From positions 1 to 64,000 of the forward strand of contig CAWDIB010000006.1 of assembly GCA_963802275.1 (NCBI GenBank): a DNA stretch of 64,000 nucleotides, read 5' to 3'. Every line of letters starts with the position of its first letter. Positions within the stretch are counted from its first letter, which is position 1. Below are positions 34,201-42,419 of this stretch, piece after piece. This DNA is from CAZMZW01 sp963802275 (GTDB lineage Bacteria; Chloroflexota; Anaerolineae; Anaerolineales; Anaerolineaceae). Position numbers and translations under genes: made by a program. The notes under the pieces are model-generated. The model had not been told where the DNA came from. It searched no databases and was given only the letters and a program-made list of their open reading frames with translations.

Positions 34201-35238
34201 ATGCAGCCTGCCTCTTCCGCCGCTATGGATAAGCGCTCTGATGCCTATATCCTCATTCTGCATGGTGAGGAGGAGATGGCTATCCAGCTGGTTCTCCAGC
34301 AGCTGCTGGCGGATTTTGCCCGCGACGGGATGGCCGACCTGAACCTCTCCCGTCTGGATGGAAAAACTGTTTCCAGGAATGATTTGCACAACCATTTGCA
34401 CCTGCTGCCCTTTGGTGTTGATAAACGCCTTGTCATCCTGGAGAATCCTCTTTCCCTGGCGAAGAATAAAGATGAGCAGGTGAATTTCATTCACCTGTTG
34501 GATACCTTGCCGCCCACCACCCGCCTGGTGATGATTATCCAGGATGAATGGATTCGTGTACAAAAAAAGTGGCTCTGGCAATCGTTAAAACCCAATCATT
34601 GGCTGATGGATTGGTTGGCTCAAAATTCAATCAAAGCCACTCTCCAGGAATTCCGTTTGCCGGGTATTCAGGAAATGAATGACTGGATTGATGAGGAGGT
34701 GAAACGTCAGGATGGAAGCATTGAAAGCCAGGCATGCCGGGAGCTTTCATCCGCATTTGGCACCGAAACCCGTTTGTTGAGCCGTGAAATTGAAAAATTG
34801 CTTATCTTCACTGAGCGCAAACGCCCCATTACCGTCACCGATGTGCGCGAATTGTGTGTCCCGCTTGAACGGGAGGATATTTTTGCCATGATGGATGCCA
34901 TTGCCCTGGGGGATGCACGCACTGCCCTTAGGCTTCTGGACATTTCTTTGCAAAACCAGCCCGAACCGGTCATCCTCACCATGATTGTCAACCATTTCCG
35001 TCATTTGATTATCGCTGCTGAAATGTCTGCGGAGGGATTTTCATACGCAGAAATTGGTCATGAATTGAATCGACCGGAATTTGTCGCTGAAAAACTCGTG
35101 CTCCAATCCCGGCGTTTTAAGGGTGAACGCCTGGAGGAAATTTACCATCGCCTGGTTGATCTGGATGAAGACATCAAGGATAATCGCACTCCGGGTGACC
35201 TGGCCCTGGAATTGTTTGTGGCGGAATTGGCCAGGTAA
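34201..35238 (+). CDS. holA: DNA polymerase III delta subunit
   Basis: 345 residues. HolA-like layout: N-terminal segment AYILILHGEEEMAIQLVLQQ, the LVILENPLSLAKNKDEQV strand-turn, LQEFRLPGIQEMNDWIDEEV (about 140-160), ETRLLSREIEKLLIFT, ITVTDVRELC, and the C-terminal helical lid with RRFKGERLEEIYHRLVDLDE. It opens the sliding clamp as part of the clamp loader. ATG 34,201 begins 12 bases after the previous stop. Its partner clamp dnaN lies 21 kb away in this window. Confidence 0.88.
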   Translation: MQPASSAAMDKRSDAYILILHGEEEMAIQLVLQQLLADFARDGMADLNLSRLDGKTVSRNDLHNHLHLLPFGVDKRLVILENPLSLAKNKDEQVNFIHLLDTLPPTTRLVMIIQDEWIRVQKKWLWQSLKPNHWLMDWLAQNSIKATLQEFRLPGIQEMNDWIDEEVKRQDGSIESQACRELSSAFGTETRLLSREIEKLLIFTERKRPITVTDVRELCVPLEREDIFAMMDAIALGDARTALRLLDISLQNQPEPVILTMIVNHFRHLIIAAEMSAEGFSYAEIGHELNRPEFVAEKLVLQSRRFKGERLEEIYHRLVDLDEDIKDNRTPGDLALELFVAELAR

Positions 35239-35252
35239 AAGGAATCGCTGGC

Positions 35253-36263
35253 TTAGTACTTCAAACGCTGATCCTTGATCGCGCCCCATTTGAGCGCATC
35301 GGAGATGGCTTGCTCGATGGATAGTTCTGCTTTCCACTTTAACAATTCAAGCGCCTTGTTGGCATTGGTAAAGGAACCGGCGGAATCTCCCGGCCGGCGC
35401 GGCCCTTCCACTTTGTTGATTGGCTGCCCGATGACCTTTTCAAAGGCATTCACCAGTTCTCGTACCGTCACGCCCCGCCCGGTTCCCAGGTTGATCACCA
35501 GGTAATGGTCTGCAGGGTCTCCGGCGCGCTGAAAAACCCCTTCGAAATCTTCAACCGCTTTGACATGGGCACGTGCCAGGTCCCATACATGGATGTAATC
35601 CCGGATACCCGTCCCGTCCCGCGTGGGGTAGTCAGTGCCGGTGATGACGAACTGCTTCTGCCGACCCAGTTGCACCTCTACCAGTTTGGCAATGGCATGC
35701 GAAGGTTCTTTGACGTGCAGCCCCGACCGCATTTGCGGGTCAGCACCGATTGGGTTGAAATAGCGCAGTGCAATGCCGCGCATATCATAGGATGTACAAA
35801 AATCCCTCAGCACCAGCTCCATCATCATTTTGGTGCGCGCGTATGGACTGGTTGGATTGAGCGGCGATTCCTCGGTGACCATGAAGCCCGGCACGGTATC
35901 GTACACCGAAGCCGAGGAGGAGAAGACCAATCTCGGATAGCCCAGTTCATGCAGGATGTTGAAGAATTCCAGCGATTTGCCCACATTTTCCCGGTAATAT
36001 TTATATGGGTCCGCCACCGATTCGGGGATGACAATCAAAGCTGCGCAGTGAATGGTGGCTTTGATCTCTTTGTGGTCCTGGAATATCTTCCCAACCGCTT
36101 CACGGCTGCTGATATCCGCCTGGTAAAAGATGCGTCCGCGGGTGAATTCCTCCCGCCCGGTGACCAGTGAATCCAGGATGACGGGCACATGCCCGGCATC
36201 TTCCAACGCCGAGCAGATGGTGCTGCCGATGTAACCTGCCCCGCCGGTGACGAGTATTTTCAT
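35253..36263 (-). CDS. galE: UDP-glucose 4-epimerase
   Basis: 336 residues. TGGAGYIGSTICSAL (about 6-20), SSSASVYDTV with the catalytic Ser, YARTK as YxxxK, ALRYFNPIGADPQ, and RDYIHVWDLARAH are typical GalE segments. It interconverts UDP-glucose and UDP-galactose for glycan synthesis. ATG follows AAGGAGAC. It converges with holA, with 14 bases between stops. Confidence 0.93.
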   Translation of the reverse strand: MKILVTGGAGYIGSTICSALEDAGHVPVILDSLVTGREEFTRGRIFYQADISSREAVGKIFQDHKEIKATIHCAALIVIPESVADPYKYYRENVGKSLEFFNILHELGYPRLVFSSSASVYDTVPGFMVTEESPLNPTSPYARTKMMMELVLRDFCTSYDMRGIALRYFNPIGADPQMRSGLHVKEPSHAIAKLVEVQLGRQKQFVITGTDYPTRDGTGIRDYIHVWDLARAHVKAVEDFEGVFQRAGDPADHYLVINLGTGRGVTVRELVNAFEKVIGQPINKVEGPRRPGDSAGSFTNANKALELLKWKAELSIEQAISDALKWGAIKDQRLKY

Positions 36264-36393
36264 GAGGTCTCCTTGTAGCTTGGTTGTATCCCAATTATAG
36301 CCGTCGCATTAATTTCAATATCGGCAAATCATCCGGGAATAGTCCTCCTTCCTTGCGCTACAATAAAAGGTTGAAGGTTCTTCAGATATTATT

Positions 36394-36813
36394 TTGATCA
36401 AGATCACCCCAAACCAGTCGATTGATGAAAGAGAACTTGAATTTTCTTTCATTCGCGCATCCGGACCTGGCGGACAGAATGTGAACAAGGTCTCCACTGC
36501 CGTTCAATTACGTTTTAACATTCTCAATTGCCCAACACTACTCCCTGAACATAAACAACGCCTGATCAAATTGGCGGGCAAATTAACCAATGCACAGGGA
36601 GTGTTACTGATTGAAGCAAAACGCTTCCGCAGCCAGGAGAGAAACAAATTGGATGCAACCGGACGCCTGGTCAGGTTGATTCAGCAAGCCATTAGAAAAC
36701 CAAAAAAACGGATCCCCACCCGTCCCGGCAAGGCTGCCCGTGAAAACCGCCTCAAGGCAAAGAAGCTGCACAGTGAGGTCAAAAAAACACGGAAAAAGGC
36801 GCCTCTGGATTAA
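36394..36813 (+). CDS. arfB: ArfB/YaeJ-type peptidyl-tRNA hydrolase (ribosome rescue)
   Basis: 139 residues. Conserved RASGPGGQNVNKVSTAVQLR (about 21-40) includes the GGQ catalytic motif; a basic C-terminal tail (KKRIPTRPGKAARENRLKAK, then HSEVKKTRKKAP) inserts into the empty mRNA channel. It frees stalled ribosomes without a stop codon. The start is TTG at 36,394-36,396, giving MIKITPNQSIDE, which matches the usual N-terminus, though the ribosome site is weak. Confidence 0.92.
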   Translation: MIKITPNQSIDERELEFSFIRASGPGGQNVNKVSTAVQLRFNILNCPTLLPEHKQRLIKLAGKLTNAQGVLLIEAKRFRSQERNKLDATGRLVRLIQQAIRKPKKRIPTRPGKAARENRLKAKKLHSEVKKTRKKAPLD

Positions 36814-36863
36814 AAAGAAGCACGGTTTGCAGTTGACACGCTTCTTGGTGCAGAAGATAATGG

Positions 36864-37562
36864 ATGCCTATGAATGCTGGAAATGATATTAATGAGATTC
36901 AATTCGAAAAATGGAGCGGTGCTCCTCTTCCGCAAGTACTTATCGGTCAGGTGTGGACCATTGCGGAAGACAGCTTCCCTCCGGAGGAACGCGAAACATG
37001 CTGGGCGTTTCTTGAACCAATCGAGAACGGCAGGAGCACCTTGTACATCGCTCGGCAGGAGGAAAAGGTGGTCGGTTTTACCAAGCTCACCCGTCTTGGC
37101 CAATCCCCCATCTATTTCATGGAGTACCTGGCGGTAGCCAGGCAATCACGAAACCGCAGCATTGGCTCGCAGATCATCACTTTCCTGTGCAAGGATTTGC
37201 AAGGTCAACCAAATGCGGGCATGTTACTTGAGGTGGAACCACCCCTGGCAGCAGAAGGGCCGCAGCGTCAATTGCGTGAACGCCGTATCCGTTTTTACCA
37301 TCGCCTTGGCGCCGCCCGCATCCTGGATCACGACGCCTATCGCATGCCCAGCACAATTGATGAGGGCAGTCTTTGGATGTATTTGATGTGGCTGCCAGCC
37401 CATGAAGGTTGCCTACCGTCAGCCAATCTCTCATTGAAGGGACTTTTAAATCTCCTTTTTCAAGAGGCGTATCCAGGAGACAAGAATCATCAATTACTTA
37501 ATTGGATTCTTAATCAAATCCCCAATTCCGATCAACCCATCCAACTGGAAGTAGCACCCTAA
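36864..37562 (+). CDS. GNAT-family N-acetyltransferase
   Basis: 232 residues. Acetyl-CoA motif A appears as YLAVARQSRNRSIGSQIITF (about 92-111), with VWTIAEDSFPPEERETCW upstream and YHRLGAARILDHDAYRMP toward the end. The substrate is not apparent. About 50 bases past arfB on the same strand, perhaps co-transcribed. The C-terminal 60 residues extend beyond the core domain. Confidence 0.82.
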   Translation: MPMNAGNDINEIQFEKWSGAPLPQVLIGQVWTIAEDSFPPEERETCWAFLEPIENGRSTLYIARQEEKVVGFTKLTRLGQSPIYFMEYLAVARQSRNRSIGSQIITFLCKDLQGQPNAGMLLEVEPPLAAEGPQRQLRERRIRFYHRLGAARILDHDAYRMPSTIDEGSLWMYLMWLPAHEGCLPSANLSLKGLLNLLFQEAYPGDKNHQLLNWILNQIPNSDQPIQLEVAP

Positions 37563-37627
37563 AAAAATAAGACCATCTTGGTATCTTGCCAGGCTGATTC
37601 TATTCTGAAATTATTCTGGTTGTTGTG

Positions 37628-38350
37628 TTATTGTTTAAATAGCTCTTGAAAGTCAGCCAGCTCACGCAGGGAATCCAGGTCGCTGTCCTGTCTGGACCAT
37701 TCCATCAGGTCCGGCCGCCGTGCAAAGGCGGTCTTGAGGCAGGGGATGGCCTTGGCGGGCATGTTGTTCAGTGCATAAAAACAGGCCGCATTGTAGAACG
37801 CCGTCGCTCCCCAGTGGGGGTACTCTTTCAGTTTTTCGGTCAGCGCTTCCTGCATGGCGATGGCCTTGTCCAAATTGCCGCGTTTGACGTAAAAATCGGC
37901 AATGTGCGATTGCGGATGCCAGACCAGGTTGCCCAGCACGCGGTCGCTCATTGGGCGGCCTTCCAGCCAGGCATATTTCTTCTCATCACTCAAGTCCTCT
38001 GCTGAAATGCTGTTATAGACCCTTAGCAGTTCCCTGTGAATTTGCTCGCACTCTGCCAATGCCTCATCCAATGGCTGTTCCAGGTGCTCATACAAGACCC
38101 CGTCATTTAGCTGATTTAAATAATCCCCAGATAGGGGCACTTTTTCCCCCTTGGCGGATTTCTCCAGTTGTCTCAAAAAGTGCTGCCCCCAGAAATTTAA
38201 GTGGGTGATCATATCCTTGGCTGACCACAACTTAAGATTACCCTTCGCCTTTCGTTCCTCTGGAGAGAGAGAGGCGATCAGTTCTTGCAGGTCAGCTTGG
38301 GTGGATTCGATCATCCCGCGCACCGATTTTTTAATTTCATTGTCATCCAT
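37628..38350 (-). CDS. DinB/ClbS-like four-helix protein fused to TPR
   Basis: 240 residues. The N-terminal two thirds resemble ClbS/DfsB (DUF1706) members of the DinB superfamily: SLSPEERKAKGNLKLWSAKD, MITHLNFWGQHFLRQLE, with the later His in LVWHPQSHIADFY. The C-terminal third is a TPR: GNLDKAIAMQEALTEKLKEY, TAFYNAACFYALNNMPAKAI, and DLDSLRELADFQELF. Related ClbS proteins protect against colibactin, but that role should not be assumed here. ATG at 38,350 follows AAGGAGT; upstream codons lack a site. Confidence 0.75.
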   Translation of the reverse strand: MDDNEIKKSVRGMIESTQADLQELIASLSPEERKAKGNLKLWSAKDMITHLNFWGQHFLRQLEKSAKGEKVPLSGDYLNQLNDGVLYEHLEQPLDEALAECEQIHRELLRVYNSISAEDLSDEKKYAWLEGRPMSDRVLGNLVWHPQSHIADFYVKRGNLDKAIAMQEALTEKLKEYPHWGATAFYNAACFYALNNMPAKAIPCLKTAFARRPDLMEWSRQDSDLDSLRELADFQELFKQ

Positions 38351-38379
38351 GGCTTGACTCCTTCCGTAAAAGAATTGTA

Positions 38380-39273
38380 TTACATGCGATTGACCAGCCA
38401 TACCCCCAGCAATATCAGGCTGCCCCCCAACAGGGCTGGCAGGGTGACGGCTTCGTTCAGCACCATGGCAGCCACAACCAGTGAAACCAGCGGCTCCATG
38501 TAGATGAACACCCCCGATTGTGTGGCGCCAATGATTTGCAGACCGTCATACCAGTAGGTATAAGCCAGAAAGGAAGAGGCGACACCCAGGAATGCTGTGG
38601 CCAGCCAGGCGGCGCTGCTCAGTTGGTTGATGAACACCCACCCCTTTATGGAAAAGAAGTGGATGGAGCTGAAAAGAACGCCAAATAAAGTGGCATAAAA
38701 GAGCACAAAGATTGCTGAATACTTGTCCAATGACCGCCGCGAAAGCACTGAAAAAACAGCCCAGTTGAATGCGCTCAGCAGCACCAGTACATTCCCAACG
38801 CTGCCAAACTCGCCGTTAAGCACAGCGGTAAAATCACCGTTGGAAACCACCAGCAGCACACCCATTGTAGCCAGCAGGATGCCGTACAGGGCAATCAGGG
38901 TGATCTTCTCTTTCAAAAACAGCCAGGCCAGCAGTGCCATAAAAATGGGGGTGGTGGCAATCAGCCAGGAGGTGGTGGAGGCTTTGGCTGTCACCAGGCC
39001 GGTGGATTGCAGCCAATGATGCAGTGAAATTCCAATGAATCCCAGCAGGGCAAGGTACAGCAGATCCTTGATGGGAGGGAGGGTGAGTTCACGCCGCAGC
39101 AGCATGTAGAAAAACAGGATCACCAAACCCATGCTGAATCGCAGCCAGATGATCACTGCCGGTGGAACTTCCGCAACAGCTACTTTGGTGGCAATGAATG
39201 ATATGCCCCAGATAATGGCAGAGACGGTCAATTTCAGGTAAGCGGTCAGGCGTTTTTTATTTTGATTTGACAT
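38380..39273 (-). CDS. DMT-superfamily transporter, EamA family
   Basis: 297 residues with ten hydrophobic segments arranged as two EamA repeats; the first begins AIIWGISFIATKVAVAEVPP (about 18-37) with WLRFSMGLVILFFY, the second around LVLLSAFNWAVFSVLSRRSL. Such proteins export amino acids or other metabolites. Substrate unknown. Adjacent to the CBS-domain gene but separated by its terminator. Confidence 0.9.
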   Translation of the reverse strand: MSNQNKKRLTAYLKLTVSAIIWGISFIATKVAVAEVPPAVIIWLRFSMGLVILFFYMLLRRELTLPPIKDLLYLALLGFIGISLHHWLQSTGLVTAKASTTSWLIATTPIFMALLAWLFLKEKITLIALYGILLATMGVLLVVSNGDFTAVLNGEFGSVGNVLVLLSAFNWAVFSVLSRRSLDKYSAIFVLFYATLFGVLFSSIHFFSIKGWVFINQLSSAAWLATAFLGVASSFLAYTYWYDGLQIIGATQSGVFIYMEPLVSLVVAAMVLNEAVTLPALLGGSLILLGVWLVNRM

Positions 39274-39298
39274 TGAACGGTTATGACATTGATTGAAA

Positions 39299-39336
39299 AA
39301 TCCCCCGGGGTTGACATTTATCCTGCCCGGGGGATT
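39299..39336 (-). terminator. Rho-independent terminator of the CBS-domain gene
   Basis: 11-bp perfect stem AATCCCCCGGG with CCCGGGGGATT (39299-39336) around a 16-base loop; on the minus strand the tail is TTTTTCAATC. It lies between the CBS gene stop and the transporter start. Confidence 0.87.
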
Positions 39337-39357
39337 GGATTTTCATTTGACAGCAGC

Positions 39358-39792
39358 TCACCACTTGCCCTGGATGTAATTCTCCAGCATGTTGATCTGA
39401 TCTTTCTGGGTGGAGATGATGGTTTTTACCAGGTCGCCGATGGAGATCATCCCGACCATTTCGTCGCCTTCCAGCACCGGCAGGTGGCGGATGTGCCGCT
39501 CGGTCATCAACGCCATGCAATCCTCGATACTGCAGTCCAGGTTGACATAAAAAACCTTGGATGTCATGATTGATGACACTGGTGCCTCCATGGCGCATTC
39601 ATCCTTCTGCGCCATTTTTCGCGAATAATCGCGTTCCGAAAAAATACCCACCAGCTTGCCATCCTTGGTAACCGGCAGTGCCCCCACGTCCTTTTGCGCC
39701 AGAATCTGCAATGCATCTTTGATGGCCAGGTTATAGGGGATGGACCAAACCTGGTTCCCTTTGATTTTTAAAAGCTCTCTGACGTTTCTCAT
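39358..39792 (-). CDS. CBS-domain pair protein
   Basis: 144 residues comprising two CBS domains: AIKDALQILAQKDVGALPVT with GKLVGIFSERDYSRK, then CSIEDCMALMTERHIRHLPV with DEMVGMISIGDLVK. Such stand-alone pairs bind adenine nucleotides and act as energy sensors. AAAGGAG precedes ATG by 6 bases. Partner unknown. Confidence 0.93.
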   Translation of the reverse strand: MRNVRELLKIKGNQVWSIPYNLAIKDALQILAQKDVGALPVTKDGKLVGIFSERDYSRKMAQKDECAMEAPVSSIMTSKVFYVNLDCSIEDCMALMTERHIRHLPVLEGDEMVGMISIGDLVKTIISTQKDQINMLENYIQGKW

Positions 39793-39819
39793 ATTAGTCT
39801 CCTTTAAAAAAACTATTTT

Positions 39820-40242
39820 TCATTCGACCTTAAGACACCGTAAAGCGACCTGTCGCTGTTGCCGGTGTGATCGGTGTTCAAACAGGTAAATACCCTGCCA
39901 GGTGCCCAGGGTCAGCCGACCATCTTCTATAGGGATTGATAAATCCGTACTGGTCATGGCAGAGCGAATGTGTGAGGAGGAATCATCATCCCCCTCCAGT
40001 GTATGGCTCATCCAGGGTTGGGCTTCCGGTACCAAACGCTCGAAATAGGTTTCGATATCAGTTTTCGCACTGGCATCAGCATTTTCTGCAATCAGCAGGG
40101 ATGCACTGGTGTGTTGCAGAAAAAGAAAGCACATCCCCTCCCGTATCGACCAGTCAGTGATTTTTTGTGTGACCGTGCCGGTGAAAGGAAATAGCCCCTT
40201 TCGGTTGGTGGGGATGGTGAGGGTGGATTTAAACCATTCCAT
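39820..40242 (-). CDS. YjbQ family protein (UPF0047)
   Basis: 140 residues. FLFLQHTSASLLIAENAD, then EAQPWMSHTLEGDDDSSSHI, and LTLGTWQGIYLFEHRSHRQQ carry the conserved histidines of the YjbQ fold. Some members have thiamine-phosphate synthase activity in vitro; the cellular role is unsettled. ATG at 40,242 (MEWFKSTL) matches family N-termini; a start 13 codons upstream is open but less typical. Confidence 0.88.
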   Translation of the reverse strand: MEWFKSTLTIPTNRKGLFPFTGTVTQKITDWSIREGMCFLFLQHTSASLLIAENADASAKTDIETYFERLVPEAQPWMSHTLEGDDDSSSHIRSAMTSTDLSIPIEDGRLTLGTWQGIYLFEHRSHRQQRQVALRCLKVE

Positions 40243-40333
40243 TTTCGTTAAATTTACGAGGTCAGATTCAATTATACCCATCCGAAAAAAAGCGAGAAGC
40301 CATACTTCTCCACTTTGTGATGTAAAGGAAGTG

Positions 40334-42394
40334 CTAGAACACCTTGTTGGTCAACAGGGGCGCGATCAGCAGGGAGGTCATGCCGATCAGCTTCATGAAG
40401 ATCAGCAGGGAAGGCCCTGCTACATCTTTCAATGGGTCGCCAAACGTATCGCCCACCACGGCAGCGGCATGCGCATCCGAACCATGCATACCCGGTTCTT
40501 CTTCAACCGTTTTCTTGGCGTTGTCAAAGGCGGTGCCGGTATTATTGAAAAAGGCTCCCAGCAGGGCTGAGGATGAGACTGCGCCGATCAGCAGCGCACC
40601 GAGTGAAGCAGCGCCAAAGGTGAATCCAACGACTAGCGGTAGCGCGAAGGATATCACCCCGGGTAAGATCATCTCGCGCAGGGCATTTTTGGTGGCGATG
40701 TCCACGCAGTAGGCATAATCCGGCTTGGCCTTGCCCTTCAGGATCAGCGGATTCTTGCGGAATTGGTCCCGCACCTCGTCCACCATTTTTTCGGCTGTCT
40801 TCGCCGTCGAAGCGATCACAATGGATGAAAGCAGGTAAGGTAGTGAAATGCCGACAAAGATAAAGCCAATGGCATACGGTGTGATCAAGTCCAGCACTGT
40901 GTTCCTGGTGATGGCAAAGAAGGTCGCGAATAGTACAAATGCGGTCACCGTGCCGGATGCCATCGCATAGGATTTGGTGGTTGCCTTGAGCGTATTGCCC
41001 ACCGCATCCAGGCGCGAAAGCGCCTCTGAAACCCGCGGGCTGGCCTTGCCTATCTTGGCAATCCCGGCGGCATTGTCCACGATCGGGCCAAAAGCGTCTG
41101 ATGCCATGATCAGCCCCATTAACAGGTCGGTGCCGATGTTGACTCCCATGATGGCGAACAACATGCCGTCTGAAAATTTATAGGCTGCCACAATGGATAT
41201 GATGATGGCCATCAACCCAAAGAAGGGGCTGCGCAGACCGTAAGCCAGGCCGGTTAATAAAGTTAGCGCGGCTCCTTTGTGGGAAGCCCTGGCAATGTGC
41301 CGCACTGGAGACTGATTGGTGCCGGCGTAATATCGCGTGGTGTAGGCGGCGATCAAAGTGGTCGCCACGCCCAGCATGGCGGCAATGCCCATGGTGAAGG
41401 TACCCATGGCAACCTTGGCTACCAGCATGGCCCCTGCGATGCTTAATACTGAACTGACCGCCATGCTGTAATTGAATACTTGCGTGGCGGGCATATCCTT
41501 GGTCCATTGGCGGGTGAATAAAATCCCGATGGCGGATGAAATCACCCCCACGCTTTCCAGCAGCAGGGGTACATAGATTACCTTGATTCCGAAAGTGGAA
41601 ACCAGGCTCACTGCCACTACCGTTCCGGTGATGATGTCATCGCTCATGGTTTGGAACAGGTCGGCACCTCGCCCGGCGCAGTCGCCCACGTTGTCGCCCA
41701 CCAGGTCGGCAATTACCGCAGCGTTGCGCGGATCGTCCTCGGGGATCTTCTCTTCAATCTTGCCAACCAGGTCAGCGCCCACATCTGCTGATTTGGTGAA
41801 AATACCCCCCCCGATCTGGGCGAACAAGGCTGCCAGGCTGCCGCCCACCCCAAAGCCGATTAAAACATTGGGGTCTTTGAATATGAGGTAAAGGATGGTC
41901 AAGACCAGCAAGCTGAATCCTGTCACCACCATGCCCATCACTCCGCCTCCCCATACGGCCATGCGGAAGGATCCGGCAAATGAATCTTCTGCAATATCAG
42001 CTGTCTGAATGTTGGTGCGCACGCTGACCGACATGCCGATGAAGGCGGCGCTCAAGGAGGTGATGACGCCGATCACGAAACAGAAGGCTACGCGCCAATC
42101 CTTTGTGAACCACCACAATATCACTGCCATGATGGGCATAATCAGCAGAACGGTGGTGATTTGCCGCCGCAGATAGGTGTTGGCGCTTTTGCGGATGTCG
42201 TCGGCCACTTCCATCATCGAGGCGGAGTTCACTTTTCGACTGATGATTTTGTAAATGAATAAACCAGCCAGATAGATGGCAAAAGCTGCGGTGATGAGCG
42301 GGATCGCCCAAAATTCCAGTTGGAATCCAACCACGGCAGCCGCGAGAATGGCCAGGATCACAAAACCGATGGCAATAAGAATTCGATTAGACAT
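40334..42394 (-). CDS. hppA: Membrane-bound proton-translocating pyrophosphatase
   Basis: 686 residues, about 16 membrane segments. Substrate motif DVGADLVGKIEEKIPEDDPR and DNVGDCAGRGADLFQT are complete, as is DTFGDPLKDVAGPSLLIF near the end. In GNTLKATTKSYAM Lys and Thr occupy the positions that distinguish K+-independent enzymes from K+-dependent ones, so a K+-independent H+ pump is predicted. It couples pyrophosphate hydrolysis to ion export and conserves energy in slow-growing anaerobes. Confidence 0.95.
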   Translation of the reverse strand: MSNRILIAIGFVILAILAAAVVGFQLEFWAIPLITAAFAIYLAGLFIYKIISRKVNSASMMEVADDIRKSANTYLRRQITTVLLIMPIMAVILWWFTKDWRVAFCFVIGVITSLSAAFIGMSVSVRTNIQTADIAEDSFAGSFRMAVWGGGVMGMVVTGFSLLVLTILYLIFKDPNVLIGFGVGGSLAALFAQIGGGIFTKSADVGADLVGKIEEKIPEDDPRNAAVIADLVGDNVGDCAGRGADLFQTMSDDIITGTVVAVSLVSTFGIKVIYVPLLLESVGVISSAIGILFTRQWTKDMPATQVFNYSMAVSSVLSIAGAMLVAKVAMGTFTMGIAAMLGVATTLIAAYTTRYYAGTNQSPVRHIARASHKGAALTLLTGLAYGLRSPFFGLMAIIISIVAAYKFSDGMLFAIMGVNIGTDLLMGLIMASDAFGPIVDNAAGIAKIGKASPRVSEALSRLDAVGNTLKATTKSYAMASGTVTAFVLFATFFAITRNTVLDLITPYAIGFIFVGISLPYLLSSIVIASTAKTAEKMVDEVRDQFRKNPLILKGKAKPDYAYCVDIATKNALREMILPGVISFALPLVVGFTFGAASLGALLIGAVSSSALLGAFFNNTGTAFDNAKKTVEEEPGMHGSDAHAAAVVGDTFGDPLKDVAGPSLLIFMKLIGMTSLLIAPLLTNKVF

Positions 42395-42419
42395 GCACGC
42401 GATTATACCTGATGGAAAA

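Noticed and set aside
35505..36170. 221-codon open frame on the plus strand
   Set aside because: It is antisense to galE, whose motifs are all present on the other strand.
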